NCBI GenBank assembly: GCA_018398805.1
Contig: JAGFBZ010000899.1
Coordinates: forward strand, 599,001 to 663,000
DNA length: 64,000 nt
Source: Hirundichthys speculiger
Lineage: Eukaryota; Chordata; Actinopteri; Beloniformes; Exocoetidae
Direction of reading: 5' to 3'
In this document: positions 1-12,700 of the stretch, piece by piece
Position numbering within the stretch: position 1 is the first letter of the stretch
Layout of the letters: the number at the start of each line of letters is the position of its first letter
Made by a program: the position numbers and the translations under genes
Notes under the pieces: model-generated
What the model was told of the DNA's origin: nothing
Seen by the model: only the letters and a program-made list of their open reading frames with translations
The model's database searches: none

Positions 1-395
1 TGTTCAATAGCTGATATAAATGCATGGGGGATTTGGGAAAACCTTTGTCATGCACTGTAATAAAAACAAAACAAAATAAATGGTTCAGCTTCACACAGTG
101 AAAAATACTGAATGTTATTATAGATATTGAACTGTTGGATGTGCATTTCCATCCATGGTGTCTACTGAGAGTGTTTAGCCTTGTCACCTGCCAATGCCTC
201 ATGTAATGTCATCACTGCAGTTGTTGCCAGACAACAAACACTCCAATGCATTTATAATGATCTCTGCAGATGTCAGCCATGCCCACTATCAAGAGTTTCT
301 GACCACATGTTTATTTTAATTCATGTTCAGTTTTTACTTTCTTATTCATTTTCATAAGTTGCACTACAACAATATTCTTTTCTTTGGTGTTTAAT
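1..395. other. Intergenic DNA, nothing recognised
   Basis: AT-rich unique-looking sequence. I see no exon-like open frame bounded by splice sites, no RNA gene and no recognisable repeat. Confidence 0.5.
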
Positions 396-735
396 AAAGT
401 AAGGCAGGGCAAGTTTATTTGTATGGCATATTTCATGTACAAGACAATTCAAGGTGCTTTACATAAAACATTAGAAGCATTACAGAAGCATTAAAGAGTG
501 CATTAAAAACAGGAAGGAAATAAAATGAATGAAATAAAATAAAATAAAATATTGCCTAATAGAAGATAGGATATATCTATATATCTATATGCTCCAGTTT
601 GTGCTCCAGTTTGTGGGGAGGAATGGACCTCAGGGCTGAAGAACACTGTTTTACACTGAGGCAGGTGATTGAAGGTGAGCATCAGGTGTGCTGCCAACTC
701 AGCCAGTTCCTCTGCCTCCACATTCACTGACCAGG
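396..735. repeat. Interspersed fish repeat fragment
   Basis: The stretch starts with a motif, GGCAAGTTTATTTGTATGGC followed by a CAATTCAAGGTGCTTTACAT block, that I recognise as recurring throughout teleost genomes, probably as part of a SINE or LINE-derived repeat. It is followed by (AATAAAAT)n-like simple sequence and a block around 590-735 that also looks repetitive. Family assignment is not certain; boundaries are approximate. Confidence 0.45.
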
Positions 736-868
736 AAGAGAAAGAGTCACAAGAACCAAGAAGGGATAGAAAAAAGGAAGCAAGACACATGGAAGTAGAG
801 GCATAGTTTTATTATATATTTTATTAATATATTTTCTTGTTTTCTTTTTCTCATCAGTTCCATGATAA

Positions 869-1280
869 TTACTTCCGCCAAGGAGGTAATTATCTGTTTG
901 TCTGTCTGTGTACAAGATAACTCAAAAAGTTATGGATAGATTTTGATGAAATTTTCAGGAGTTGTCAGGAATGTGAAAAGGAAGAACTGATTTTATTTTG
1001 GCTGTGATCCGGAAGAAATCCTGGATTCTGGATCACTTTCAATTTTTTGATAACATTGCGGTCAATGGGGCCAAAAATTTTGTTTCTCAATATTTCAGTT
1101 AATTATTGCCCAAAACTCATGAAATTTGACTCAGGGATTGACAATGAGAACCTCTATCAAATTTCAAAGGCTGATCCAGATCTGATCCAGAACGTGGATT
1201 TTATCGCAATCTGTAAATCGCTATATGGGGGAATAGTTGCACTTGCCAGAGGTCTGCGCTCTCCGAGAGCTTTTCTAGTT
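869..1280 (+). repeat. Conserved dispersed repeat (CCGCCAAGGAGG ... GAGAGCTTTTCTAGTT)
   Basis: The segment opens with ACTTCCGCCAAGGAGGTAAT, passes through TAACTCAAAAAGTTATGGAT and GATTTTGATGAAATTTTCAG, and closes with GGTCTGCGCTCTCCGAGAGC and TTTTCTAGTT. This layout matches a dispersed repeat I know from many fish and other metazoan genomes. The reading frame across 1047-1307 is a by-product of the repeat, not a gene. Confidence 0.6.
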
Positions 1281-4200
1281 GTAAATGCATTCATATTTGC
1301 ATTTTAGGTCTGTAGCATGTTCCAAAAACAACAACAACAACAACAAAAATACTTTGTAAGGGCGCCATTTCTTCTCACAACAATTAAAAGGCATCCTTCG
1401 AACATCACTGAAGATGTCAAGCAATCTCATCTTAAGGTGGGAAATTCTGCACTCATTCTCTCCTCGGAGAATTCGGGTCAGTACCGCCAGGCAGGCCCGT
1501 CCAGTATCTGTGCCCTCTTCTCTCTCAGCCATGAGTCTGTAATGTGTCTCGAATGTTGTTTTGGTTTCTCTCGCTGAAAAAAATCCCATGAACATCAGTG
1601 GAAAAGATGTCTTTGCTCTAAAAGCTCAATGCTTCTGCACAACAGTAATGCTGCCATCACAAAAATTGAGAATTTCTTTCTCAAAAGGAATCAACACCAC
1701 CTCATGCCATCGCAGAGCCCGGCTTTTGGACTTGTTGCTGATAACAGACGACATGGTTCTCCTCATCTTTAGTTAAAAGCACGTGGTGCAGTTCTTCCAA
1801 CAAAGGTCAGGACTTCTAATCTGCATGACCACAATGCACGTTTCCTCTGTGTGATGGTCCAACATTAGGCCTCTTTTTATGTCAGAAAAAGTTTAAGTGG
1901 CATCTGTGAATGCAGCTCCTAACTGTAGTGCATAACAAAATAATCCTCCAACCACATGGCCATATTAGATATTGATATTTGGATTCCTAGCAATGTTAGA
2001 CATTGTTTTGATAATACAGCATAAAAATGTCTTTTTGCACAATCACAAGAAGACTGAACACACAAAACAATTCTATTAAGCATCCTTAACCCTTCATGGA
2101 CCACAGCGATGCTGTAATACTTTAACCTGGTAGTCACCTAGTCTTTCCATGGGTTGCCAAAAAAAAAAAGATGCATTTTTAAACATTATTTTTGGATTTA
2201 CAAGGATGTCAGGTGGAGCAGTATGCATCAGTGGTCAGAACTGAACTTGAATTGACCTATCTAACCCTTTAATTGAAATCTCTGTCCATCCCCCACGGCC
2301 TCAAATGAGTCCCCCAGGACACAATCAGCTAGCCCCCCAATGTGGGCTCAAACAATGAAAGAAGATGAGTTTCATCCCTGGTGTATGACAAACCAACTAT
2401 CTTTTAACTTCTTTTTTTCATCTTGACTTGATTTTACCAAATTTCTTTTCCCTACTCACAGTTTATATTTACCTTTCAGTCTCTTCTCATTTCTCCACAA
2501 GCTTCAGAGAAGACAGCTGAACACTGGTTGGAGGCCATGCAAGGCAACCGGTGACCTCAGATGATGGCTTTAAGTTTAGATTTAAATTTTAGCGATCTGT
2601 TTACTGATTAATTATGCTCCATGTCAGAGATACGGCACAACCAGAATGCCACTGGTATCATGGGGGTCAGCCGTCTTTAAAGGCGGGTATTTATCATGCA
2701 TTTATCATTCAGAACACCAGAGACAATTAACTGCATCACTTTTGTTTGTTTCTCTATGTGGCCACAGTTACGCCATCAGCTCGGATATGTCTTAGGCTAA
2801 CGAGCTTAGGGATGTTTACGTAGCCCACATGACGTGTTTTCTTTTCTTTCTTTTTTTTTTTTTCCTGCCTTTCTTTTCTGCTAAAGGGAGGGGGTGGGGC
2901 GGGCGGTGTGGGCTAAAAACATTGCGGATAAGAGGCTGCCCGGCACACGCCTGCATGACGGTCTGTAATCCCACAGTCTCAGACTCATGACCCACTTTCT
3001 TGGAGGAGCATGATGGTGCAAGCGGCCTCCTCTTAACCCAGGAGGTGCCTCCAGACGCAGGGTGGGCGGGTGGTGGTGCACTCCCCCCTACACTGTTAAG
3101 ACAAAGAAAAAGGCAGACTCCTGTGAAGACTCCAGAAAGCCATATAAGAGGTTCAGGAACACTAAATACTTAAACCTGATGCTCTTATCAGTTTCTAAAT
3201 AAACAGGGCCATGCCACTTTTTTTTTTTTTTTTTTTTTGCATATAAATATATATATTTTAGTTGGAGGCTTCATGTAGGTGAAGGTGCATGCAATCCGAA
3301 CGTCATGTTGTAGTTTACAAGAATATTTCAAATTGAGTCGTTTGGTGGAAGCAAGAGGCAAATGCAGCCACTTTGTGAGCTTGACACTCGTGTCAGGTGG
3401 GATGATCCGGTCCTTTTGTATCCTGTAACAGGAAGTTGTGGGACTCATAATATTGAGCTATGAACTGAGCCATTTCCTAATTAAACCACTGACTTAAGCA
3501 GAGATCATCCACTAATACAAAACAAAATGAAAAGAACAGCTTCTCCACTATTGTGTCTCATCCCTTGAAAACATGCTGACCGGCATCATGGCACGCGCCA
3601 CAGGCATATAGGTCAGCAAATGCTGAAGTGGTGAATTGGATCATATCACCATCATGCATCTTATTTTCCTATTAACCACCACCTGCCCCTGCTCTTGCTT
3701 TTTCGCCGCTGAAAACACCACAATACACACCGCTCTTACTTCTCTCTTTATCTTAATCCCTAGCAGACTTTAAGTGTCTGGCATTGGGGCAAAATCCCAA
3801 ACTGGAGAGGAGCGTGCTTGGAGACCTAATCCCCTTACCCATAGACTCGAGTTGCCCTCAATTCACCTCTCTCAAAGTAGGCCAAGAACAAGGAGCCACA
3901 ACAGAGAGGCAAGCGGCTTCACAAGGCTCAGCATTATCACGCTGCCAGACAAATAGACGAGAGCATACGTTAGCATATACACACAGAAGGACACATGGAC
4001 AGATGATGTATAAGCTGATATGTGGTATAGTATAGACACGCATATGACAAGCTGACTACTGACACATGCACACAATATTTTGCTGGCGTCGTTTCTTTGT
4101 TGGACTTTGCCCCATATTTGAATAAATAAACAGAGACACACTTTTCCCTCTGTCCTTCCTGTCTTCTACTAGAGCCTCTTTTCTTCTTCTACAAAAGTTG

Positions 4201-4627
4201 CTCTGCAATGTTTCAGTCATCCACAGAGGGGACAACAGATCAGTTCCACTCCAGCATGTATATTCTCTGTACTGATTAGATGAGAACTTTCTTTGAGTAT
4301 AACATCGGCTTAAAGGGAGATAATAACAAGATGGACTGAGTATAAGCTGTGAACACAAATCAATAATTCTCCATGTCACGTCCCCATATGCTGTTGTCAG
4401 AGACTCTCGGGAATGACTGTGTAATCAAATCACCAACCACTCTGAAAACACTTCTGAGGCTTTAGAAAATGATCATCATCAAAAAAACAAACAAACAAAA
4501 AAACATATAGATGCAAATCATTTATACTGAATAACACAGAAAAAGTGAGTTGAAAAAAAAGTTGAAAAACTAAGAAATACTGTCTTTGAAAGGCTCTTTG
4601 GAGACACCAGGAAAATTTAAAGGAAGG
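1281..4627. other. Intergenic DNA, no gene seen
   Basis: Contains (CAA)n near 1330, poly(T) near 2850 and 3220-3238, and a GC-richer patch at about 2880-3110. Short open frames occur on both strands, but none shows domain similarity or splice-site architecture I can recognise. Confidence 0.5.
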
Positions 4628-4712
4628 TGTCCGTCCATCCATCATGGCTTGGAGCTTATCCCAGTTATCACTGGGCCAGAGACCCTGACAGGTCACCAGT
4701 CATTCATAGGAC
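4628..4712 (-). repeat. SINE/L2-type 3' tail fragment
   Basis: A short block with CCATCCATCATGGCTTGGAG, CTTATCCCAGTTATCACTGG and CAGGTCACCAGTC resembles the inverted 3' end of the tRNA-headed fish SINE found elsewhere in this window (for example 16712-17056). It is truncated and diverged. Confidence 0.4.
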
Positions 4713-5473
4713 CAAATCCTCCACAGATTAAGAAAATCAGTTTCTCAGTGTTACAGAATATACAGCGGACATTTTTTTTTTTAAATGCAGAAAGATAATA
4801 TAATTAAAAGATTCAGATAATCCAAATAAATCTCTCTTGGCAAGGGACAAGTCCAAAGACCAACATGAGCGGTTGTGATCTTTGGGCCGTCAGGTGGCTT
4901 CTCATGTCAGCAATCACAGCTACGCAAATGAGACAAACAAATAAACAAACAATATTTTTTTTGAATTTGTACATGCTGTGTCCTCTTGGCTAACAAGGAG
5001 ATGACTCATCTATCATGTTATCAGTATATGTTTTTGACGATGTGGAGGTGTGGTAGAGTGTATAGCATGTGTATCTTGGACATTGAATACTACTGCATAA
5101 ACTCAACAGAAAGAAATCTGCATAAATGTCTGCAGACTAAGAGATTGCTTTAAGAATGCATATGTGTGGATGTAAAAGTGCTCTAAGTGGTCAGCGACAC
5201 TAGAAAAGTGCTGTATAAATTCAATATATTTACCATTTACCATATAAGCTAGCATCCAAACAACAATTTCCAAACAAGGCCTTTTATTATTTCAGCAAAA
5301 CAGCAGGACACTAAACCTCATATTGCATGAATAACAGTTACATGGTTATGAAGGGAAAGTGGCGGGCTGCTAAACCGGTCTTCATGCTGTAAGAATATGT
5401 GTCATCCTTTAGAAATATGAAGCATTATAAAAGGAAGACAAACAAACAAACAAATAAGTAAATAAATAAATAA

Positions 5474-5798
5474 TAGGGGCTTGGTGGTCACACTGTTGCC
5501 TCACAGCAGGAAGGTTCCTGGTTTGAGTCCCAGCAAGGGTTTCTCTACATGGAGTTTATATGTTCTCCCTGTGCTTGCTTGGGTTTTCTCCTGGTGCTCC
5601 AGCTTCCTCCCACAGTCCAAAGACATGCATTTCAGCTTAACTGATGATTCTTAATTGCCCGTAGGAGTGATTGTAAGCCTGTATTGTTATTTATTTTTTA
5701 CGTGGTCCTGCGATGAACTGGCAACCTGTCTGGTCTGCCAGCTACCTTTCGCCCAAAGAGAGCAGGGAAATAAGTGTGTATAGATAACTGATGGATGT
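5474..5798 (+). repeat. tRNA-derived SINE (L2-like tail), diverged
   Basis: Starts with GGGGCTTGGTGGTCACACTG, then TTGCCTCACAGCAGGAAGGT and TCCTGGTTTGAGTCCCAGC, which are the pol III A/B-box-like head of a common fish SINE. It continues through CTTCCTCCCACAGTCCAAAG and ends with the CTGCGATGAACTGGCAACCT and TGATGGATG tail. It shares its order of blocks with the copy at 16712-17056. Confidence 0.75.
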
Positions 5799-6298
5799 AA
5801 TAATGATAACGATTTTTATTTTTCTCATCATAATAACAATTCATTAATTTGAAAAACATATGAAAAAAAAAATGCCACCAACTGCTGAGCTGCTAAAATC
5901 CTATGGATGGGAAAACATTTTGTTTTTAAAGCTACAGCTGGTCTCCTCAGTCCAGAACGGCTTACAGAGTGTTGTTAAACGACGAGATGATGCAACACAC
6001 TGGTAAACATGTCCACGGTTTTTTGAAACGTGCTTCTGAAAATACAGCATCCTACAGAAGAGGATTACAGCCACAGTAAAATCAAAGGATAATTATGATC
6101 ATAGAAAAATAAATATAAAGTTGGGGGGGTGTGGTGTTGACCTTCTTCAAAATTCTGACTTTATTGTCAGATGTGTGAATTTAAAATCAGAATTCAACAG
6201 AAAAAAGAAATTTCCCCCTTTTCCCTACTAGACTTCCCATGGGAAATACTGATTCAGTTTTTTATGATGTAAACATGTTCAGGGAGGTCTGGTCAGTG

Positions 6299-6341
<43 letters not shown>

Positions 6342-8483
6342 AAAGCAACAATCCAATTGATATTTTTCACCAATTTATCAGTTCAAAGGATCCAGTTTAA
6401 AAAAGAAGTAAAATATTTCTCAAAGTTGAATTTAGCCTGTGTTTATATTTTCTTTGTTTTTTTTTTTCGATAGCTTTACTCCATTTCCAGAGCAGGGGTC
6501 CAGCATTAAAAACATATAAACTGCTGTAGGAACAATAGGCTGTTCAGGAACGTTTCTTCAAATGTGGTTCCAGCCTAAGTGATGTTGGAAAAAAAAAAAG
6601 AAATTACTTTACATTTTTTTTTACATTTTCTGTGTAAAATGCATTCCATATTTAAATGAAGTAAAAATGAGACTTAACTAGATTCAGAAAAAATAATTAG
6701 GTATCATATAGAAGCAATTATACTTAGTAGAGCCCGTTTTTGTCATCTCTTCACCACAGTAGTAACTGATTAGTACTTATTAGTACTGAATAAAAGAAGA
6801 AATTTGGATTTTTTTTTTCCATTTTATTTGATTTTTAACCCTTTATGGACAATGACATTCAGCTCAGCATTTAAAAATGGACAGTTTTTCCCACATGAAG
6901 ATCAGATTTTTACTTGTGTCAATGCATTCAGTTTGTTTTCAGCTGCTGTGGGTGGAACAGGAAATATTATGAAATATAAAATTGCATAAGAGTGTGAATA
7001 TTTTGAGATCTTAAAAGACACAGGTTCCAGTCAGGATCATTTTAAGGTGCTTTAGAATCTGCCGTCTGCAACAAACACACCAAAGAGGGGGAAACAACAC
7101 TGCCACCCGTTGGCTGTTTGGTGGAAGATTTTACACAAGACATGTTGAATTTAAAATATTGTGGAAGTACTTTTAGAAATTATGCTTCAGTAAATAGACT
7201 TTGTCAGTTTATTTGCTAAATTTCAGCGGGAAATAAATGATGGGACAATGTAGGTCACTGAACTTCTTACTGCAGTCCAGTCCATGCACAGAATCAATAT
7301 TCTTTATTGTAAAGGTATTACTGTGTAATGACAGGTAATGGCTTCAAGATGATCTGAGAATCATCTCAAACAACAAAAGCATCACTGCAAAACATTGTGG
7401 CAAACAAGCTGAACCTGAGGGAAAAAGAACCCCACAAATCCCTCTAAACTTAAGAGGGATTGGTGGAAACGGAAGCATTTTCTTGGGCATTACTGCAAGA
7501 TAAAGGGCGTTCAGCGAAGGTTTAAGCGTAGGGGATAAGTGACATCAGCTTCAGTTGGATTCTAATTTAAGGACTCATCCATTTCTCCTTCCACTTCCTT
7601 CTTTCACTCCCTCCCTCAACGTCTCTTGAAGCTCCTCGGCTGATTTCATAGAAGATTAGATCTGATATTTCCATTGTGTAAATTGTTTTCTCCTTGCTAC
7701 CCATCGGTCATTACTGAATTTCTTTTTTTGTTGAGAGGTTTCATTATAATTAGTGAAGTTCAAAGCAAAAAGTCACATTTTAATGTAATATGACAAATAG
7801 AAACATAGGACTGTCATTCCGCTTTTGGACATAAGAAAGGACCTCATATTTTATAGGTTCTTTGCCCCTCTAATATTAAAAACATTGTTATTAAGATAAA
7901 TGAATTTTAACAGATCTACAAATATGTTTCCTAGAGTAGATTAAGAAATACATGCATAACTTTTTTTTTGTTTTCATTTCATTTTTTTTTTTTTTTTTTT
8001 TTTTGTCCAGCTGGCCTAATATAAGACATCTAGAGTCCGAACATTGTAATGTAGCTCAAGAATGGCATCAAAATGCAACAACTCAAACACAGCACATACA
8101 ATTTTGTACCAGTGGACATCTGTGATGGCCAAGATTCAAAACAAGTAAGACCCAATGGGCTACATCCGGATTGCTAGTCTGATTCGGATGATGAGGGGAA
8201 GAAAATTGCAGTTCTTTGACTGACCACTAGAGGGTAGCTCCAAAAGTGAGTCAGTTTCCGTTGACCAACATGTTAAGTCATCAAACTTTCAGCAGAAATA
8301 AAAATATTTACAGTCTGGTTTGTAAAAACAACAACAACACATGTTTGGGTCATAGGTAGATTGCATATCCATGACAATTGTAAATTCAATATAAATCTAC
8401 AAATGTATCAGCTGTCATCAGTTTAGCTACTTAGTGCTGTCTTGGCTTGACTTGTGAGCTGTGAATAAAGGGCTAACAGTGTA
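5799..8483. other. Intergenic DNA with simple repeats, no gene seen
   Basis: Holds an (AT)n run at 6304-6337 and several poly(A)/poly(T) stretches (for example 7981-8004). I see no coding exon, RNA gene or definable transposon. Confidence 0.5.
6304..6337. repeat. (AT)n microsatellite
   Basis: About 17 uninterrupted AT units, directly visible. Confidence 0.9.
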
Positions 8484-9180
8484 CAGTGATCCCTTATTTT
8501 TCGCGCTTAATGGGTACCGGCGCCCCCCAGCGAAAATCAAAATCCGCGAGCTGGAGCCGGAGCCCCCCGAGCCTTAATAATGTGTTTAAAATATGTTTAA
8601 AAACCGCAAAAAAAGTAGCGAGGTACTGCAGCAAAACAAGACAAAGGCTCAACTGTGGTCTTTCTGTTACCTTCACAGCCTCTGGTCTCTGAAACGTAGT
8701 AAAGAAACCACTGGTATTGTGCTATTTTTGGCTCGTAATTAGCGGGTAACATGCTAACAACAACAAAAGAAAAAGTCATATTTTCTCTGCATGGAACGAG
8801 CACTTTATTCTGACACTGCAGGAACTTGTAACATCACACAGGTTGTATTGTTCGGCTCTTGTCAGTTAACAGAGAATGTAAATCTATACACGCTGGGCTG
8901 CTGTTTATGCTCACTCCACTTTTCATCTAACCCCGTTTTGGTTCTGCCGTCCCACGACACACACACCATTACCCATAAGGCCACACCATTACTCATAAGT
9001 CTACCTTCTTAAAGGGGCCAGGCTGGCTCACAACATTTCTTCGCTGTGAGAGAACGCGCACAACATCCTGCGATGTTTCCGCAATTTTTTCTTGATTTTT
9101 AAAAATATTATACATTTCTGAAAAATCCGTGGATAACTAAAACCGCGGAACTTAAAGCGCGAATTGGCGAGGGATCACTG
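8484..9180. mobile_element. MITE with TA target duplication, pogo/Tigger-like ends
   Basis: A 697 bp unit with inverted ends. The left end reads CAGTGATCCCTTATTTTTCG with CGCTT following; the reverse complement of the right end reads CAGTGATCCCTCGCCAATTC with GCGCTTTAAG following. The unit is flanked by TA on both sides (8482-8483 and 9181-9182), as expected for the Tc1/mariner/pogo superfamily. No transposase frame is present, so it is non-autonomous. Assignment to the Tigger/pogo group rests on the terminal sequence and the TA duplication and is an inference. Confidence 0.75.
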
Positions 9181-9607
9181 TATAATCATTTATATTTTCA
9201 TGCTAAAATGATGTGATAATTGTACTGTTTGGTGTTGGCTCGGATGTGAAGGTTAGCGAGAAGACACCAGCTGGACTACCTCTGGCTCACTGGCTTCTAC
9301 CTCATGTGGCAACTGGGTCCACAGATCATTTCAGAACCCTATTCAGTCATCTAACTGGACCACTGGGCCCAAAAGCTGGCAACAAATGCAAAAAACAATA
9401 CATAACTTACACAGGATATTTACAATGCAGTACGGAAATATCTCTATACAAATCTATACGTATATGCATATACACCCCTACAAATATTATTCTACACCTA
9501 ATATACACAATGAAAAAAGATGAATGCCTCAAAATACAGAATTAAATATCAAGAGCGTTAGCTTATGTTTCTGGATGTGCAGGCTTGAGTCTGAGTTAAA
9601 TATGAGT

Positions 9608-9778
9608 TGTCCATCCATCAATCCATTATCTATACCTGCTCATTCCTCTTCAGGGTCATGAACATCTGCTGGAGCCTATCCCACCTCCCTTTGGGTAAAT
9701 GGCAAGGGGTACACCTTGGACAGGTCGCCGGTAAACTGGAGAGCCACATATAGACAAAGAACCACAGACACTCGCAGT
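9608..9778 (-). repeat. SINE 3' portion, inverted
   Basis: Reads as the reverse of the SINE tail: CCATCCATCAATCCATTATC, then TCAGGGTCATGAACATCTGC, TGGAGCCTATCCCACC, TACACCTTGGACAGGTCGCC. It is a 5'-truncated copy of the same family as 16712-17056. Confidence 0.65.
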
Positions 9779-12700
9779 ATGAGTTGTGAAAGGACAATCA
9801 GTGTCATTCAGCCGAGGGCAGCAAAATGTAATTTGAGAATAAACTCAGAGGAAAAGTTCTAATGAATTATCCTCTCGTGTCATAAAGAAGAGTTATTATT
9901 GGATTATTGCAGTAGGCAGGAATGATTACCACAAACAGATCTTATTATATCATAGTTATTGATGCCTCCCACTGAATAAACTTTAGTGTGCTACTAGTAG
10001 ATTTTGAAAAGGACGCGAGGCTCCCAGCATCGCGCCTGCACAAGCAACAACAGACTGATGGAAGCATATACAGTACAATGTCCCTCTGCACACATTGAAA
10101 CACCTAAGCTTCTTCAAGAACAAGAGCCTGGTCTTTCTTTCCCTCCTCACAGCCTCCGTCTTCTATTTCACCTCCACAATGCAACACAACAACCTGAGAC
10201 TGTGACCTGAGACACACTGTGGTACCTACGCTTATGAAGAGTGGAAGCAGACTTTCCCTCTCATCACACGCTTTCCAGTCACCATGCATTCATCAACAGC
10301 TTTTTTTTTTCTTTTTTTAATGCCAAGCAGATACGTAATTTAGTCACCAAACAATTTCCATCCCTTGTGGCCAAAAATATGACTCTTTTAACAATTACCT
10401 GCTTCTCATAAACGCTGTCTTTGATGTACTTTTCATTGGCACGGGAAATTAAACCTGGCTCTTACCAAAGCCTTTTAGCACAAACTAATCCTCAGATGCT
10501 GACAAACTAGAAAAGGATCATTTACAGCATCCAGTCATTACACAAAAGTCACATAAAGATAAAACAAAGCAGGGGAGCGAAAAACAAGAGGATGATGAAC
10601 TCTCTCCACCTCAACATTGCTTTTTTTCTTCTTTTAATTTCTGCAATCTCATAATGCACAAGTTTAAAATTTGTTTTTGCCTGAATCACTCAAGCCTGTT
10701 TTTCAAGTACCCAATTAGAACGAAGTGAAAGCTTACAAGATTTGTAAGGCTTTTAGGTGAGTGACAGAATAAGTGTTTTATAGTTTGTTTTTTTTTGCAC
10801 TTGAACAGAAGTATCCTGGTACTTATTCATAAACTGACCTTTCAACCCTCTGAAAATAATACAGAAATGTAAATCTCACCTTCCATACGGGCAGATGCTT
10901 TTGTTTTTCTAAACGGGGCCGCCTTGCGAAAGAGAAATAAATTTAAGTTGCTCAGTTTTAAATCTGAAATCAGCTTACCGCAATCTCATTTTGCTTTTGT
11001 TGCTCCTTGTTGCTCGCACGGACTGTGCACAAGATCCAACTAGGATTAAGGGGGGAGGGAAAGGAAACACAACAAAACATGAAACAAGTGATAAAAGAAG
11101 AAAACATGTTGTCCCCCCCACCCCTAATTTTTTCAGAATGTAAAAATTAATTTTCATTAAAATTCCTCTGCCAACATATGAGATACACACAAACAAAGCA
11201 TTAACATGCTTGAAGATTAGTGGTCAGAACATTGTTGTGTTATCCTTAGACTGTCAAATCCTGAATTTAAAATATTAGACTTTTGACATTGTGGGAAGCA
11301 TATTACTCTGTCAATTTAAAATGCTTCATTAAACAGCAGAATGACATGCAAAATAATCATTATCTTCCAGTATCATAATGCCTTAACCTCATGCTGGAAA
11401 ACAAATGGTAAATGCTTCAGCACCTATACGGTGCCTTTTGGTCATGCATGTAATTCTGGAATTTAAAGCTGATTTAACGAGAGCCCCTTAAAACTTAAAT
11501 GGCTTAACAGAAAAGCTTACTGACAGATATTGACTTTTTCCCAGGACTTTGCCATATGATGAATATTTATTCCATTTTCTTCTATTTTTGTTGTGAAATA
11601 TTCAGTTCCCTGTTGTGATTTTAAAAAGTCAGGGAACTAAATACAGTTTTCATATATGAACCTTATTAAAAATGCCTTTTACCTTCAAAATAAAGAGGAA
11701 TGTTTTGAAAAAAAAAAAAAAACAAAGAGCACTGGCTTTGTAGCATATATGTCCTTTGAATGATGTCTTTAAAATATTATTTTACAGAAAGCTGTGGTTA
11801 AACTGATCATGTGAATTTTTTTTTAAGAAAAAAGGGCTGAAATGTGTCCTGTGATTTTATTTTATTTTATTTAAGCTCTTTTGTTCACTTCACGTATTGT
11901 TGTGCCTCATGGAGAAACAAATAAGCTTCTGTTTTAGCCGATGACGTCCTGCTACGATGCTGCCATCTAGTGGTGAAACTTTAGGTACTGTTAAGACTTA
12001 GAGGGAGGATTAAAACAAAAAAAAACATGGCTAAACAACTTATACAGCACAAATAAATTACATACATTAGTAAAGAGGGACACATTTTGTCATATGGTGT
12101 TCACATGGAAATGTTATGAAAGAACAAGCAACAAATGAGCGTTAAGATTTAATTTGTTGAAATTAGAGTGAAGACATCTTAGCCAAATAAAGATAACAAC
12201 AGCAATTTATTTATTGTTTTTAAAACCATCCATTCATCCAGTATCTATACCTGCTTCTTCCTTCAGGGTCACTGGGGTCTGCTGGAGCATATACAGGCTC
12301 TTTTGAAAGGCTGGGGTAAACCAAGAGCATTGTTTGGAAGACCTACACGGTTGATTTTGTTGTTCCAGGCTTTGAGTGCTTGATAGCTTATGTTTCTGGG
12401 TCTTTGCCAAAAAAGCATTAATTGTTGGGGACAAACTGCCACAGCTTCCAAGTACTGTGAGCAACAATGCTGCCTAAACTGCTCACACTGTGGTCCAGAA
12501 ATATAAAAGCGACAGCACTTTTATTTATGTAAAGCCTAGCTAATTAGACAGATGGCCCTGAAAAGTTTGTTTTTGTTTTTTGTTGTGAGAACAATCTCAT
12601 ACAGGCCTCAGATTACTTTATGTTTCACTGTAAATTTAGGAATTTATTTATTTTTTCTCCAGTTATTTAGCTGATACATGAGTTGTGGCATAATGTAGTG

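Noticed and set aside
2880..3110. GC-rich patch with a CACGCCTGCATGACGGTCTG/TAATCCCA phrase, faintly like a 7SL/Alu-type RNA.
   Set aside because: Similarity is only a few short words; no pol III box pair or SRP-type fold could be traced.
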